The position numbers were made by a program, and so were the translations under genes. A DNA stretch of 64,000 nt, taken from NCBI GenBank assembly GCA_963747985.1, contig CAVVHG010000007.1:186001-250000 (forward strand), in the 5' to 3' direction. Under the pieces are notes generated by a model. That model ran no database searches. It was not told the DNA's origin and worked only from the letters and a program-made list of their open reading frames with translations. This DNA comes from JACADW01 sp963747985 (GTDB lineage Bacteria; Acidobacteriota; UBA6911). Of the stretch, positions 17,617 through 26,216 are shown in pieces (the first letter of the stretch is position 1; each line of letters begins with the position of its first letter).

Positions 17617-18834
17617 TTACTGTGCCGGAATCTTCATGGCCCCTGGACGCATTCGCGTGAGGATGGCGGCGGTGGTGATGCTTGTGATGGCGCCGAAAAT
17701 GAACGGCGCTGCAGGTGCCAGCGAAAACAGAAATCCTGCCAGGACGCTCGATATCAGCAACGCCACACCCTCGATGGTCTGGAAGAACCCGAGCGCCGTC
17801 GCCCTCGAATCCTCGGGAGCCAACTCCACGACCAGTGCTTTCTCCACCCCTTCGGTCATTGCGTAGTAGACGCCATAAAGCACCCAGAAGACCCAAAGCC
17901 ACGCGGAGCCGGCTTTCGTGACCAGGCCGAAAGTTCCATAGACGACGCCGTAAAGCAGGTATCCGGAGATCAGTATCCCGATCCTGCCGACACGGTCCGA
18001 CAAACCGCCCAGATAACGGGACAAGAGCGCGGTGGAAAGATTGTGCGCGAGGTACATGAGGATCACGCTCGGCAGGGCAAATCCGAGATCCATGCTGCGC
18101 AAGAGCAGGAACTGGTTCGACGAATTGCCAAGCGTGAAGACCAGGTGCGCCAGGAAGAACACCTGGAGGCGCCGGTCGTACTTCCTGTAGTCGAGGCTTG
18201 GACGGGGCGCGTTCTCCCGGCTCGGCCGAGCCAGCCGGGTCTCCTGTGCGAAGGCAAGGAAACAGACCGCAGCGAACGCGGGAATCACCGAAAAGGCGAA
18301 CAGGAGATAGAAGGATCTGAGATCTCTGAGCGTGCCGGTCGCGGGATCGAGGTGCTTCAGGCTGACGAGATAGCAGATTGCGACGCCTGCCGTTGCGCCT
18401 GCGAAATCCATCGCGCGCTGGAAGCCGAAGGCGGCACCCTGCTGCGTGGCCGGCACGGATTCCGAAATCAGCGCATCCCGTGGTGCCGTACGGATCCCTT
18501 TGCCCACGCGGTCGAACAGGCGCGCCAGCAGCACGAAGTACCAGCCGCGCGACGCCAGGAACAGCAGTGTCTTGGCGCAGGCCGAGACGCAATAGCCTGC
18601 GATCGTCGGTGCTTTGCGCGAGCGGGCCCTGTCGGAGTAGAAGCCTGAAAAGACCTTGAGCAGGCTGGCCGTGGATTCAGAAATGCCCTCTATGATCCCG
18701 AGAACCGGGCCGAGCAGCGCTCTCCGCCCGGAAAGTATCATTGCCACAAATGCCTGGAGAAGCGGATAGATCATCTCCGTCGAGACGTCGGTCAGGAAGG
18801 AAGCCCAGCCGGTGACGAGGAGGTTTCGCTGCAT
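17617..18834 (-). CDS. Major facilitator superfamily transporter
   Basis: 405 aa with about twelve hydrophobic segments. The start MQRNLLVTGWASFLTDVSTEMIYPLL and the motif FDRVGKGIRTAPRDALIS belong to the MFS group found widely in Acidobacteria, Deltaproteobacteria and Planctomycetes and generally annotated only as MFS transporter; YLGGLSDRVGRIGILISGY is a second motif A copy in the second half. Substrate unknown. Start at 18834 is taken where homologous sequence begins; a ribosome site is not clear there. Divergent from the amidohydrolase genes. Confidence 0.88.
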   Translation of the reverse strand: MQRNLLVTGWASFLTDVSTEMIYPLLQAFVAMILSGRRALLGPVLGIIEGISESTASLLKVFSGFYSDRARSRKAPTIAGYCVSACAKTLLFLASRGWYFVLLARLFDRVGKGIRTAPRDALISESVPATQQGAAFGFQRAMDFAGATAGVAICYLVSLKHLDPATGTLRDLRSFYLLFAFSVIPAFAAVCFLAFAQETRLARPSRENAPRPSLDYRKYDRRLQVFFLAHLVFTLGNSSNQFLLLRSMDLGFALPSVILMYLAHNLSTALLSRYLGGLSDRVGRIGILISGYLLYGVVYGTFGLVTKAGSAWLWVFWVLYGVYYAMTEGVEKALVVELAPEDSRATALGFFQTIEGVALLISSVLAGFLFSLAPAAPFIFGAITSITTAAILTRMRPGAMKIPAQ

Positions 18835-19044
18835 ATAGAGATGGCACCGTTTGTCAGAAACAGACGGAAAATCGCCCAGCATTCTATCGTGCCGGGGTGT
18901 TTTGTGCACGCACAACGCGGATTATGCGAAACATCCGGACCGCTTCGAGTGTATAAATGGTTTTTGGCTCCAGGCCGGCCGGAGATATCCGGACGCCGGG
19001 AGGGGCTTTGCCCTCAGTTTTACTCTTCTCCAACGGAGGCCTGC

Positions 19045-20469
19045 ATGAATTTGCTGCCCATGCGATCCGGATCGCCTCTTGTCTCTGCCTGCTTCGTCCT
19101 TGCCGCAGTGATCCTCATGCTTCCGGTCGACGCACGGCGCGCGGGCGGTGAAGAACCGCCAGTCTATGCCATCACGAATGCCAAAGTCGTTCCGGTCTCC
19201 GCTCCGACCATTGAGGGGGGCACTGTCGTCATAAGACGCGGGATTATCGAAGCGGTCGGGACGGATGTGGCGATCCCCGGCGATGCCCGGGTTATTGACG
19301 CGACCGGCCTTGTCGTCTATCCGGGCTTGATTGATGCTTTCTGCGCCACGGGGCTCGGGGAGGATCAGGGGACGCCGCAGACGCCCGCGCCGTATCGTGT
19401 ACGGGGAACGCCTCCCCCCGCTGCGCCCCGGCAGGAACCCTCGCAGTCGCCGGAAGAGCGGCAGGGTATCACGCCTTACCGCCAGGCCGCTGACCTCCTC
19501 AACCCTGCCGGCAAAGAGATGGAGTCGGTGCGTGCTGCCGGCATCACGACGTTGCTGGTTGTGCCGAGGGGCGGCATCTTCACCGGGCAGTGTTCACTGG
19601 TCGACCTGAACGGCGGGGGAGCCGGAAGCATGACCCTCAAAACACCGGTGGCCTTCAGCATCGACCTGGCGAGCAGGCGCGAGTATGGCGGAGGGTATCC
19701 CAGCTCTCCGATGGGAGTATTCGCACTTGTCAAGCAAACGCTCCTTGATGCTCAGCGTTACAGCACGGTGTGGAGCATTTACAACGCAACTCCCGGCGCT
19801 CGACGCCCGGAGTACAACAGGGCCCTGGAATCGCTGCAGCCGCTGGTAGGACAGCGGCTGCCGGCTATCATTCCGGCTGACAGCCCGACCGAAATCCAGC
19901 GAGTACTGGACCTGGCATCGACGTTCAGGCTGAACCTGATCATCTCCGGCGGGGCTGAGTCGGGCAGTATCGCGCCGTTATTGCGCGAGCGGAACGTGCC
20001 GGTTCTGCTCAGCGTGAAATACCCGGAGCTGGACAAGGATGCGGATCCAGATGCGAGAGAAGAGCTCAACGTCCTGCGACGGCGGGTAAAGGCGCCCGAG
20101 TGCGCCGCACAGTTGGCTAAGGCCGGGATCAGGTTCGCCTTCCAGTCGGGTGGCGTGGTGAATCCGAAGGATTACATCCGCAACGTGTCCAGGGCTGTCA
20201 AGGCAGGGCTGGACAGGGACATGGCCGTACGTGCTCTTACGCTCGGCCCGGCGGAGATCTTCGGTGTCGCCGACCGGGTAGGGAGCATCGAGAAGAACAA
20301 GACCGCGAACCTCATCCTGACCACAGGCGACATATTCGATGCGGAGACTCGAGTGAAGCACGCCTTCGTGGACGGCAGGAAATTCGATATTTCTGAACCG
20401 GACTCCCGTCGCGAACGTGACGGCGAGGCACCTGGGTCTTCTGATCCCGGAAGCTCCCGAGAACGGTAG
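19045..20469 (+). CDS. Secreted amidohydrolase-fold protein without the HxH motif
   Basis: 474 aa with a signal peptide (SACFVLAAVILMLPVDA). The amidohydrolase composite fold is plain: AITNAKVVPVSAPTIEGGTV, VIDATGLVVYPGLIDAF and, near the end, RALTLGPAEIFGVADRVGSIEKNKTANLIL. In active enzymes PGxIDxHxH supplies two metal ligands; here the sequence is PGLIDAFCATG, so both His are lost. It is probably not a standard metallohydrolase and may serve as a structural partner of the next two gene products. GGAGG five bases before the ATG at 19045 fixes the start. First of three tandem genes with short spacing (28 nt, 2 nt). Confidence 0.85.
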   Translation: MNLLPMRSGSPLVSACFVLAAVILMLPVDARRAGGEEPPVYAITNAKVVPVSAPTIEGGTVVIRRGIIEAVGTDVAIPGDARVIDATGLVVYPGLIDAFCATGLGEDQGTPQTPAPYRVRGTPPPAAPRQEPSQSPEERQGITPYRQAADLLNPAGKEMESVRAAGITTLLVVPRGGIFTGQCSLVDLNGGGAGSMTLKTPVAFSIDLASRREYGGGYPSSPMGVFALVKQTLLDAQRYSTVWSIYNATPGARRPEYNRALESLQPLVGQRLPAIIPADSPTEIQRVLDLASTFRLNLIISGGAESGSIAPLLRERNVPVLLSVKYPELDKDADPDAREELNVLRRRVKAPECAAQLAKAGIRFAFQSGGVVNPKDYIRNVSRAVKAGLDRDMAVRALTLGPAEIFGVADRVGSIEKNKTANLILTTGDIFDAETRVKHAFVDGRKFDISEPDSRRERDGEAPGSSDPGSSRER

Positions 20470-20497
20470 GACTGCGGGGTTGAGGCGGAGAGAATCC

Positions 20498-21931
20498 ATG
20501 GTGAAGAGAATGGGAATGCGAATGAAAGCAACCGCGGCCCTGACAGTTCTCCTGGCTGTGGGCGTCGTCCAGGCGGATGCGGCGGAGCCGGGGGCGGACA
20601 GTGCGGGTGTGATCGTAATCAAGGATGCCACGATACTGACCGTCTCACATGGCACGATTGCCAAAGGGTCAATCCTGATCCGCGATGGCAAGATCTCCGA
20701 GGTCGGCCAGGCCGTTGCTGTGCCAGACGGCGCCCTGGTTATCGATGCAACAGGCCAGTTCGTAATGCCTGGAATCATCGACCCGCACTCGCATCTCGCA
20801 CAGAACGGAGGAGTAAACGAGGGCAGCCTCGCGGTCACCTCCATGACCTCGGTCGAGGACTTTATTGATCCAACCGATGTTGACATCTACCGTGAGCTGG
20901 CCGGCGGAGTGACCACCACTGCCACTCTCCATGGGAGCGCGAATCCGATCGGGGGAACCGGCGCCGTGATCAAGCTCCGCTGGGGGCAGGACGCGAAAGG
21001 ACTCCTTTTCGCGGCTGCCAGGCCGGGTTTGAAGTTCGCACTGGGGGAGAACCCGAAACACACGCGCGCACAGGAGCGATATCCCGGCACCCGGATGGGA
21101 GTCGAGGACGTGATCCGTCAGGCCTTCACCGAGGCGAGAATCTACATGCAGGAGTGGGACGAGTACAACAGGCGCGTCGCCGCCGGCGACAAGACGGCGA
21201 TGCCGCCACGCAAGAACCTGACGCTCGAGCCGCTTGCCCAGGTGCTGCGCGGCGAACGTCTCACCTTCGTCCACGCCTATCGGGCCGACGAGATGCTCAT
21301 GATGATGCGGGTGGCCGATGACTTCGGTTTCAAGGTCAATTCCTTCGAGCATGCGCTCGAAGGCTACAAGATCGCGAACGAACTTGCCGCCCACGGCGCG
21401 GTTGCATCCACCTTCTCCGACTGGTGGGCCTACAAGGTCGAAGCGTATGACGCCATCCCGTACAACGCCGCCCTTTTGACCCGCAAGGGCGTAATGGTCT
21501 CCATAAATTCAGACAGCTCAGAGGAGGCACGGCACCTGAACCAGGAAGCCGCGAAATGCGTGAAGTACGGGGGCCTCACCGAGGAGGAAGCGCTGAGGCT
21601 GGTCACGCTCAATCCGGCGAAGCAGCTGAAGATCGACGACCGCGTGGGCTCTATCGATCCCGGCAAGGATGCCGACCTGGTGATCTACAACCACCATCCT
21701 CTGAGCGTCTACGCCGTGCCGCAGAAGGTCCTGATCGACGGGCAGGTCTATTTCGAAATCCGGAAGGATCAGGAGATGCGAAAGAGGATGGCTGAGGAGC
21801 GGAAATCTCTCGAGGAGAAGGACCGGCAAACCAGGGACAAAGAACGTCCGCCCCACAAGCCGGGTGACAAAGGGGCCGGCGAGGGCAAGACCGCGACCGA
21901 AGTTCCTCCGCAAGGCGAAGAAGGAGAGTGA
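20498..21931 (+). CDS. Secreted amidohydrolase (imidazolonepropionase-like), intact metal motif
   Basis: 477 aa with a signal peptide (ATAALTVLLAVGVVQADAA). VIDATGQFVMPGIIDPHSH gives the HxH metal ligands; further candidate ligands are in LTFVHAYRADE and NSFEHALEGY, with the Asp in SINSDSSEEARHLNQEA. The C-terminal LVTLNPAKQLKIDDRVGSIDPGKDADLVIY is typical. The protein should hydrolyse a C-N bond, perhaps of a cyclic amide or dipeptide, in the periplasm. A charged Lys/Glu/Pro-rich tail of about 45 residues follows the fold. It is the only member of the three-gene run that keeps the catalytic His pair. GGAG lies nine bases before the ATG. Confidence 0.88.
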   Translation: MVKRMGMRMKATAALTVLLAVGVVQADAAEPGADSAGVIVIKDATILTVSHGTIAKGSILIRDGKISEVGQAVAVPDGALVIDATGQFVMPGIIDPHSHLAQNGGVNEGSLAVTSMTSVEDFIDPTDVDIYRELAGGVTTTATLHGSANPIGGTGAVIKLRWGQDAKGLLFAAARPGLKFALGENPKHTRAQERYPGTRMGVEDVIRQAFTEARIYMQEWDEYNRRVAAGDKTAMPPRKNLTLEPLAQVLRGERLTFVHAYRADEMLMMMRVADDFGFKVNSFEHALEGYKIANELAAHGAVASTFSDWWAYKVEAYDAIPYNAALLTRKGVMVSINSDSSEEARHLNQEAAKCVKYGGLTEEEALRLVTLNPAKQLKIDDRVGSIDPGKDADLVIYNHHPLSVYAVPQKVLIDGQVYFEIRKDQEMRKRMAEERKSLEEKDRQTRDKERPPHKPGDKGAGEGKTATEVPPQGEEGE

Positions 21932-21933
21932 CC

Positions 21934-23241
21934 ATGGCTGAGCCCACCAGACGCACCCGCATTGCCCAGTCAAGCGTGATCATCCTGATCCTGGCGCTGA
22001 CGCTGTCTGCTGCCGGTAAGCCGGTCTGCGTAATCCGGAACGCCAGGGTCCACACGCTCTCATCTGCAGGGACGCTCGAGCACGCTTCCGTCGTGATGGA
22101 AAACGGGAAGGTCGTCGCTGTCGGCACCTCTGTGAGAGTGCCGCCCGGGGCCCGGGTGATCGAGGGGAGGGGGCTCGAAGTCTACCCGGGGATGGTGAAT
22201 GCATGGAGCAACGTCGGTCTCACGGAGATACCCGCTGTCGAGGTGACCAACGACGCGGCCGAACAGGGCCAGTACAAGCCTCAGCTCCTCGCGTTCAGCG
22301 CCATTCACCCTGAAAGCGAGCACATTCCCGTCGCTCGAGTGAACGGGATAACCAGTTGCCTCAGCGTCCCCGAGGGGGGGATTATCGCCGGTCAGTCCGT
22401 ATTGCTCCATCTGGACGGGTGGACCGTTGATGACATGGCGATTCTCAAGTCAGCGGGCATGGTGGTGACCTTCCCGAGCCTGGAACGGCCGAGGGGGAGA
22501 TACCCCGGGGCCGGGTTCGGGAGAACAGCCCGGCAAACATTTGCGGAGATCAAACGGAACTACGAGAACCAGGTCAAAGAGCTCTCCGAGTGGCTGGAGA
22601 AGGCAAGGCATTATGCCAAAGCCAGGCAGGCGCAGCCTGCAACGCCCGCTGACCGGCAGCTCGAGGCGCTCGTGCCCGTGGTGGAAGGCAAGAGCGTCGT
22701 TTTTCTTACTGCCGACACCGCGAGGGACATCAGAAACGCAGTCGAATTCGGGAAGAAGGAGAGACTGCGGTTCGTCATCCATGGAGGCCGGGAGGCGAAC
22801 CAGGTGGCCGACGTGCTGAAAAAGGAGGACGTCGCGGTGATCCTCGATTCGATCGTTGAGCTTCCGGTGCGGGAAGATGACCCTTACGATGCCCGATTCA
22901 CTCTGCCCCGGGACCTTGCGAACGCCGGTGTGAGATTTGCGCTGACATCCCCCGACAGCAGTGAAGTCCGGAATCTCCCCTATGAAGCGGGATTTGCCGA
23001 GGCTTACGGCGTGTCTCATGACCAGGCCCTGAGGGCCGTGACGCTCAACCCGGCCGAAATACTCGGCGTTGCAGACAGGCTCGGAAGCATCGAGGTTGGA
23101 AAGGTCGCGGACCTCGTGGTGACGGATGGAGACCTCCTGGAAATCCGCACCCAGGTAAAGAACCTGTTTATCTCCGGTCGTGAGGTCAGTCTCGAGACGA
23201 AGCATACGCGGCTCTACGAGAAATACCTCGGCCGACCGTAG
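21934..23241 (+). CDS. Secreted amidohydrolase-fold protein without the HxH motif (second)
   Basis: 435 aa; a signal peptide (SSVIILILALTLSAAGKP) precedes the fold. The normal HxH site reads VYPGMVNAWSNVGLTEIPAVE, so metal ligands are missing; the LTEI and later ESEHIPVARVNG and GGIIAGQSVLLHLDGW segments are hallmarks of a known degenerate subgroup that, in Bacteroidota and Acidobacteriota, is found next to or fused with an active paralogue (family knowledge). The end (LNPAEILGVADRLGSIEVGKVADLVV) is well kept. ATG at 21934 has AGGAG seven bases upstream; the gene begins right after the previous stop, so the proteins are likely made together and may form one complex. Confidence 0.85.
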   Translation: MAEPTRRTRIAQSSVIILILALTLSAAGKPVCVIRNARVHTLSSAGTLEHASVVMENGKVVAVGTSVRVPPGARVIEGRGLEVYPGMVNAWSNVGLTEIPAVEVTNDAAEQGQYKPQLLAFSAIHPESEHIPVARVNGITSCLSVPEGGIIAGQSVLLHLDGWTVDDMAILKSAGMVVTFPSLERPRGRYPGAGFGRTARQTFAEIKRNYENQVKELSEWLEKARHYAKARQAQPATPADRQLEALVPVVEGKSVVFLTADTARDIRNAVEFGKKERLRFVIHGGREANQVADVLKKEDVAVILDSIVELPVREDDPYDARFTLPRDLANAGVRFALTSPDSSEVRNLPYEAGFAEAYGVSHDQALRAVTLNPAEILGVADRLGSIEVGKVADLVVTDGDLLEIRTQVKNLFISGREVSLETKHTRLYEKYLGRP

Positions 23242-23255
23242 TTCCAGGCCGGGCA

Positions 23256-23283
23256 GGTCGGGTCTGACACTGACAGATCGGAC
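23256..23283. repeat. Degenerate copy of the intergenic palindrome
   Basis: GGTCGGGTCTGAC and TGACAGATCGGAC lie head to head after the third amidohydrolase gene. The core CTGTCAG (reverse strand) and flanking GGTC/GGAC resemble the better copies, but the stem is imperfect. Confidence 0.35.
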
Positions 23284-23365
23284 TGCACTCCAGGACTGCG
23301 CGTCCGGCCTTGCCTGCATACCGGACCGCTGCTATGCTCGGCGCTTAAGACTTTCGTGAGGGCGA

Positions 23366-24304
23366 ATGCATATGGACTATCAGAAATTCATCCAGGAACA
23401 GGTCGATGAGATCAGGAAAGAGGTCGGTGACGGAATCGCTATCAACGCAGTCAGCGGAGGCGTTGACAGCTCGGTGGTCACTCTGCTGGCGCACCGCGCG
23501 TTGGGCCCCCGGCTGCGGACTATTTTCGTGGACAACGCGTTAATGCGCGAGGGTGAGCCGGACCAGGTCGTTCAGGGATTCGCGGGCGTGGGGATACCGG
23601 TCGAGCTCGTAGACGCGCGCAAGGAGTTCCTGACTGCCCTCAGGGGTCTGACAGACCCGGAATTGAAGCGCCAGGCGATCACGGATACTTTCTACCGGGA
23701 TGTGTTTGCCGCCGCAGTCAAGCGGACAGGAGCGAAATTTCTGCTCCACGGGACGATCCTGACCGACATCGAAGAGACCGTGGCCGGGATCAAGCGTCAA
23801 CACAACATACTGAGCCAGCTCGGCATCGACACGGACGAAGCTTACGGCTACAAGGTAATCGAACCGCTGAAGACGCTTCGCAAGGACGGGGTGCGGGAGG
23901 TTGCACGGCAGTTGGGCCTGCCTGACAGCATCGCGCGGCGTATCCCGTTCCCCGGGCCGGCGCTGGCCACCCGCATCGTGGGCGAGGTCACCGTGGAGCG
24001 GTTGGCAACGGTTCGCGCCGCAACCGCCATCGTCGAACAAGAGCTGGCGGACATCGGAGCGTTCCAGTATTTTGCGGTCCTGCTTGGCGATCGTGCAACC
24101 GGCATGCGAAACGGGCGCCGGGAGTTCGGCCAGATAGTCGTGGTCCGCTGCATCGACAGCGTCGATGCGCGCGAGGCGACCGTCAGGGAACTTCCCTGGG
24201 AGTTGCTGCGACGCATCTCGCAGGGAATCACCCGGATTCCCGGAGTCAACCGCTGCCTCTACGACCTGACGCCAAAGCCTCCGGCGACAGTCGAGTACGT
24301 GTAA
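23366..24304 (+). CDS. guaA: GMP synthase ATP-pyrophosphatase subunit (stand-alone)
   Basis: 312 aa. It covers only the synthetase half of GMP synthase: the PP-loop NAVSGGVDSSVVTLLAHRALG, LLHGTILTDIEETVAG, then the C-terminal dimerisation domain RIPFPGPALATRIVGEVT and KPPATVEYV at the end. It adenylates XMP and replaces the 2-oxo group with ammonia to give GMP. The glutamine amidotransferase domain is absent and no separate glutaminase gene lies in the window, an arrangement best known from archaea and some bacteria. ATG at 23366 is followed two codons later by a second ATG; either may be used. A weak copy of the intergenic palindrome lies upstream. Confidence 0.88.
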   Translation: MHMDYQKFIQEQVDEIRKEVGDGIAINAVSGGVDSSVVTLLAHRALGPRLRTIFVDNALMREGEPDQVVQGFAGVGIPVELVDARKEFLTALRGLTDPELKRQAITDTFYRDVFAAAVKRTGAKFLLHGTILTDIEETVAGIKRQHNILSQLGIDTDEAYGYKVIEPLKTLRKDGVREVARQLGLPDSIARRIPFPGPALATRIVGEVTVERLATVRAATAIVEQELADIGAFQYFAVLLGDRATGMRNGRREFGQIVVVRCIDSVDAREATVRELPWELLRRISQGITRIPGVNRCLYDLTPKPPATVEYV

Positions 24305-24365
24305 GGCAGGCCCGAGGCAGGTCCGTTCTCCGAGGCCGGAACCTTGGTATAATACCTGCGATCTG

Positions 24366-24388
24366 GGTCCGGTCTGTCAGTCTGGGCC
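24366..24388. repeat. Intergenic palindrome, GGTCCGG/CCGGACC family, copy B
   Basis: GGTCCGG, loop TCTGTCAGT, CTGGGCC: the same element as copy A with two G-U pairs in the plus transcript. It lies between convergent guaA and tdh and touches the tdh stop codon. Confidence 0.5.
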
Positions 24389-25416
24389 TACTCGGCCCAA
24401 TCCAGAATTACCTTTGCGGCATCCCCCGTCAGCATTACATCGAAGGCTTGCTGGAATTTCGTGTAGTGAAATCGGTGGGTTATAACCGGGCGGATGTCCA
24501 GGCCGGACTGCAGCATCACCGTCATCTTGTACCAGGTTTCATACATCTCACGGCCGTAGATGCCCTTTACGGTGAGCATGTTGAAGATGACAGTGTTCCA
24601 GTCGATCGACATTTCCTTGTCCGGGATTCCAAGCATCGCAATCTTTCCGCCGTGACACATGTTGGTCAACATGTCGCGGAAGGCAGCGGAATTTCCCGAC
24701 ATTTCCAGCCCGACATCGAACCCTTCCTTCATCCCCAGTTCTTTTTGTATATCGGCAAGCGACTGTGAACGGGCGTCGACGGCGCGCGTCACACCGACCT
24801 TCTTCGAGAGCTCGAGGCGATAGGGATTGACGTCGGTAACGACCACGTATCGGGCACCCGCATGCCGGACCACGGCAGCAGCCATGATGCCTATTGGCCC
24901 TGCACCGGTGATGAGCACGTCTTCTCCCAGCAGGTCGAACGTGAGCGCGGTGTGCACGGCGTTACCGAAGGGGTCGAAGATGCAGGCGATGTCGAGGTCG
25001 AGCCACGAAGGATGGTGCCATACGTTGGTCATGGGCAGTGCTATGAATTCCGCGAAGGCCCCGGGGCGGTTTACGCCGACCCCTTTTGTCCGAGCGCACA
25101 AATGGCGCCGCCCTGCCAGGCAATTCCTGCAGCGTCCGCAAACGACATGCCCCTCACCCCCGACGATGTCCCCCGGGTAGAAATCCGATACATTCGAACC
25201 GACCTTCACTATCCGGCCGACGAACTCATGACCGACCGCCATCGGGACGGGGATCGTCTTTTGTGCCCACGCATCCCACTTGTAGATGTGAAGATCCGTT
25301 CCGCAGATGGCCGTCCTGAGCACCCTGATCAGGATGTCGTTTATGCCGATTTCAGGCTCTGCGGTCTCTTCGAGCCAAAGCCCGGGCTCCGCCTTGCTCT
25401 TGACCAGTGCTTTCAT
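24388..25416 (-). CDS. tdh: L-threonine 3-dehydrogenase
   Basis: 342 aa, the normal length. It oxidises threonine to 2-amino-3-ketobutyrate with NAD. Catalytic zinc ligands are in AICGTDLHIYKWDAWAQ and GHEFVGRI; the structural zinc cysteines are in GHVVCGRCRNCLAGRRHLC, and the NAD-binding turn is LITGAGPIGIMAAAV. DPFGNAVHTAL and the C-terminal GREMYETWYKM are specific marks of Tdh rather than other medium-chain dehydrogenases. AAGGAGCGG precedes the ATG at 25416. No kbl gene (the usual partner) is adjacent, so the next step of threonine breakdown must be encoded elsewhere. Confidence 0.96.
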   Translation of the reverse strand: MKALVKSKAEPGLWLEETAEPEIGINDILIRVLRTAICGTDLHIYKWDAWAQKTIPVPMAVGHEFVGRIVKVGSNVSDFYPGDIVGGEGHVVCGRCRNCLAGRRHLCARTKGVGVNRPGAFAEFIALPMTNVWHHPSWLDLDIACIFDPFGNAVHTALTFDLLGEDVLITGAGPIGIMAAAVVRHAGARYVVVTDVNPYRLELSKKVGVTRAVDARSQSLADIQKELGMKEGFDVGLEMSGNSAAFRDMLTNMCHGGKIAMLGIPDKEMSIDWNTVIFNMLTVKGIYGREMYETWYKMTVMLQSGLDIRPVITHRFHYTKFQQAFDVMLTGDAAKVILDWAE

Positions 25417-25546
25417 TTCTTCCGCTCCTTAGGTTTGTCCGGAACTGCCTGTTCAAATGCGCAGTCACGTCGCCGGCGTATGATACACGGCTTTTGATGT
25501 GGGTCCGGCCCGAAAAGTTCACTCCTCCCGGCGGCCGGCGAGTCCA

Positions 25547-25575
25547 TTTACTATTGCATCGTCGTAGAATAGAAT
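25547..25575 (+). promoter_or_regulatory. Candidate sigma-70 promoter
   Basis: TTTACT (25547-25552), a 17-nt spacer and TAGAAT (25570-25575), 35 bp before the small secreted protein gene. Matches are partial but the spacing is ideal. Confidence 0.4.
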
Positions 25576-25610
25576 TATCCATCGAATCGGAACACAGACA
25601 AGGAGGGGCT

Positions 25611-25955
25611 ATGAAGCGCAGCGTTTGCTGTATGCTCGTGGTGGGATTGGTATGTCTAATCGTTCTGGTTCCTGGAGTTTATGCCCAGGCAACCAAGGAT
25701 GCCAAGACAGGGCTCGACAGGATCGAGGGTTATGTGGTCTCGATCGACAAAGACAAGTCTGCGCTGGTCGTCCGGCAGAAGAGCGGAACCAACGTCACGT
25801 GGAACGTCCTCTACAACGCCGACACCAAGTTCACCCTTCGCAACGCTCCGTCCAAGGTGGACGAGATGAAGGATGGCGAGAGAGTGATCATCCTCGGCAA
25901 GTTCGATGATAAGAACAAGCTGACCGCTACCCGGATTGACATTCGCGCAAAGTAG
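25611..25955 (+). CDS. Small secreted beta-rich protein of unknown function
   Basis: 114 aa. A clear signal peptide (MLVVGLVCLIVLVPGVYAQ) is followed by about 85 residues of alternating strands: LDRIEGYVVSIDKDKSALVV, TWNVLYNADTKFTL and GERVIILGKFDDKNKLTATRID. The layout resembles small OB-fold-like DUF5666-type periplasmic domains, in which a short carbohydrate- or metal-tuned barrel is exported alone; I cannot assign a role. A strong ribosome site (AAGGAGGGG-like) lies just before the ATG, and a candidate promoter lies upstream. After the stop, CCTTC (25971-25975) and GAAGG (25981-25985) can form a small hairpin. Confidence 0.8.
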   Translation: MKRSVCCMLVVGLVCLIVLVPGVYAQATKDAKTGLDRIEGYVVSIDKDKSALVVRQKSGTNVTWNVLYNADTKFTLRNAPSKVDEMKDGERVIILGKFDDKNKLTATRIDIRAK

Positions 25956-26216
25956 GGCGGCAGACAGCCTCCTTCAGGCTGAAGGCCGGGCAGGTTCGCG
26001 GTTGTGATGTGTTGGGGACGCAAGAGTGGATTGCGACCCCCCCAGGCCTTGCCGTCTTCGTTGGGAAAAGACAGGGGGCCCGTCGAAATGGCTTTGCCGT
26101 GAATGGCGGCCTGGATGCGGGGAGGGCCTGTGTCTTACACGGCGGTCGCCCATGTTGCAGGCGTGTCTCATTCCCCCCGTCGCGGGGCTGCAGCTCGCGA
26201 CTGAGGCGTCTCGACG

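Noticed and set aside
17591..18592. 333-codon minus-strand frame
   Set aside because: Same-strand shadow of the MFS gene.
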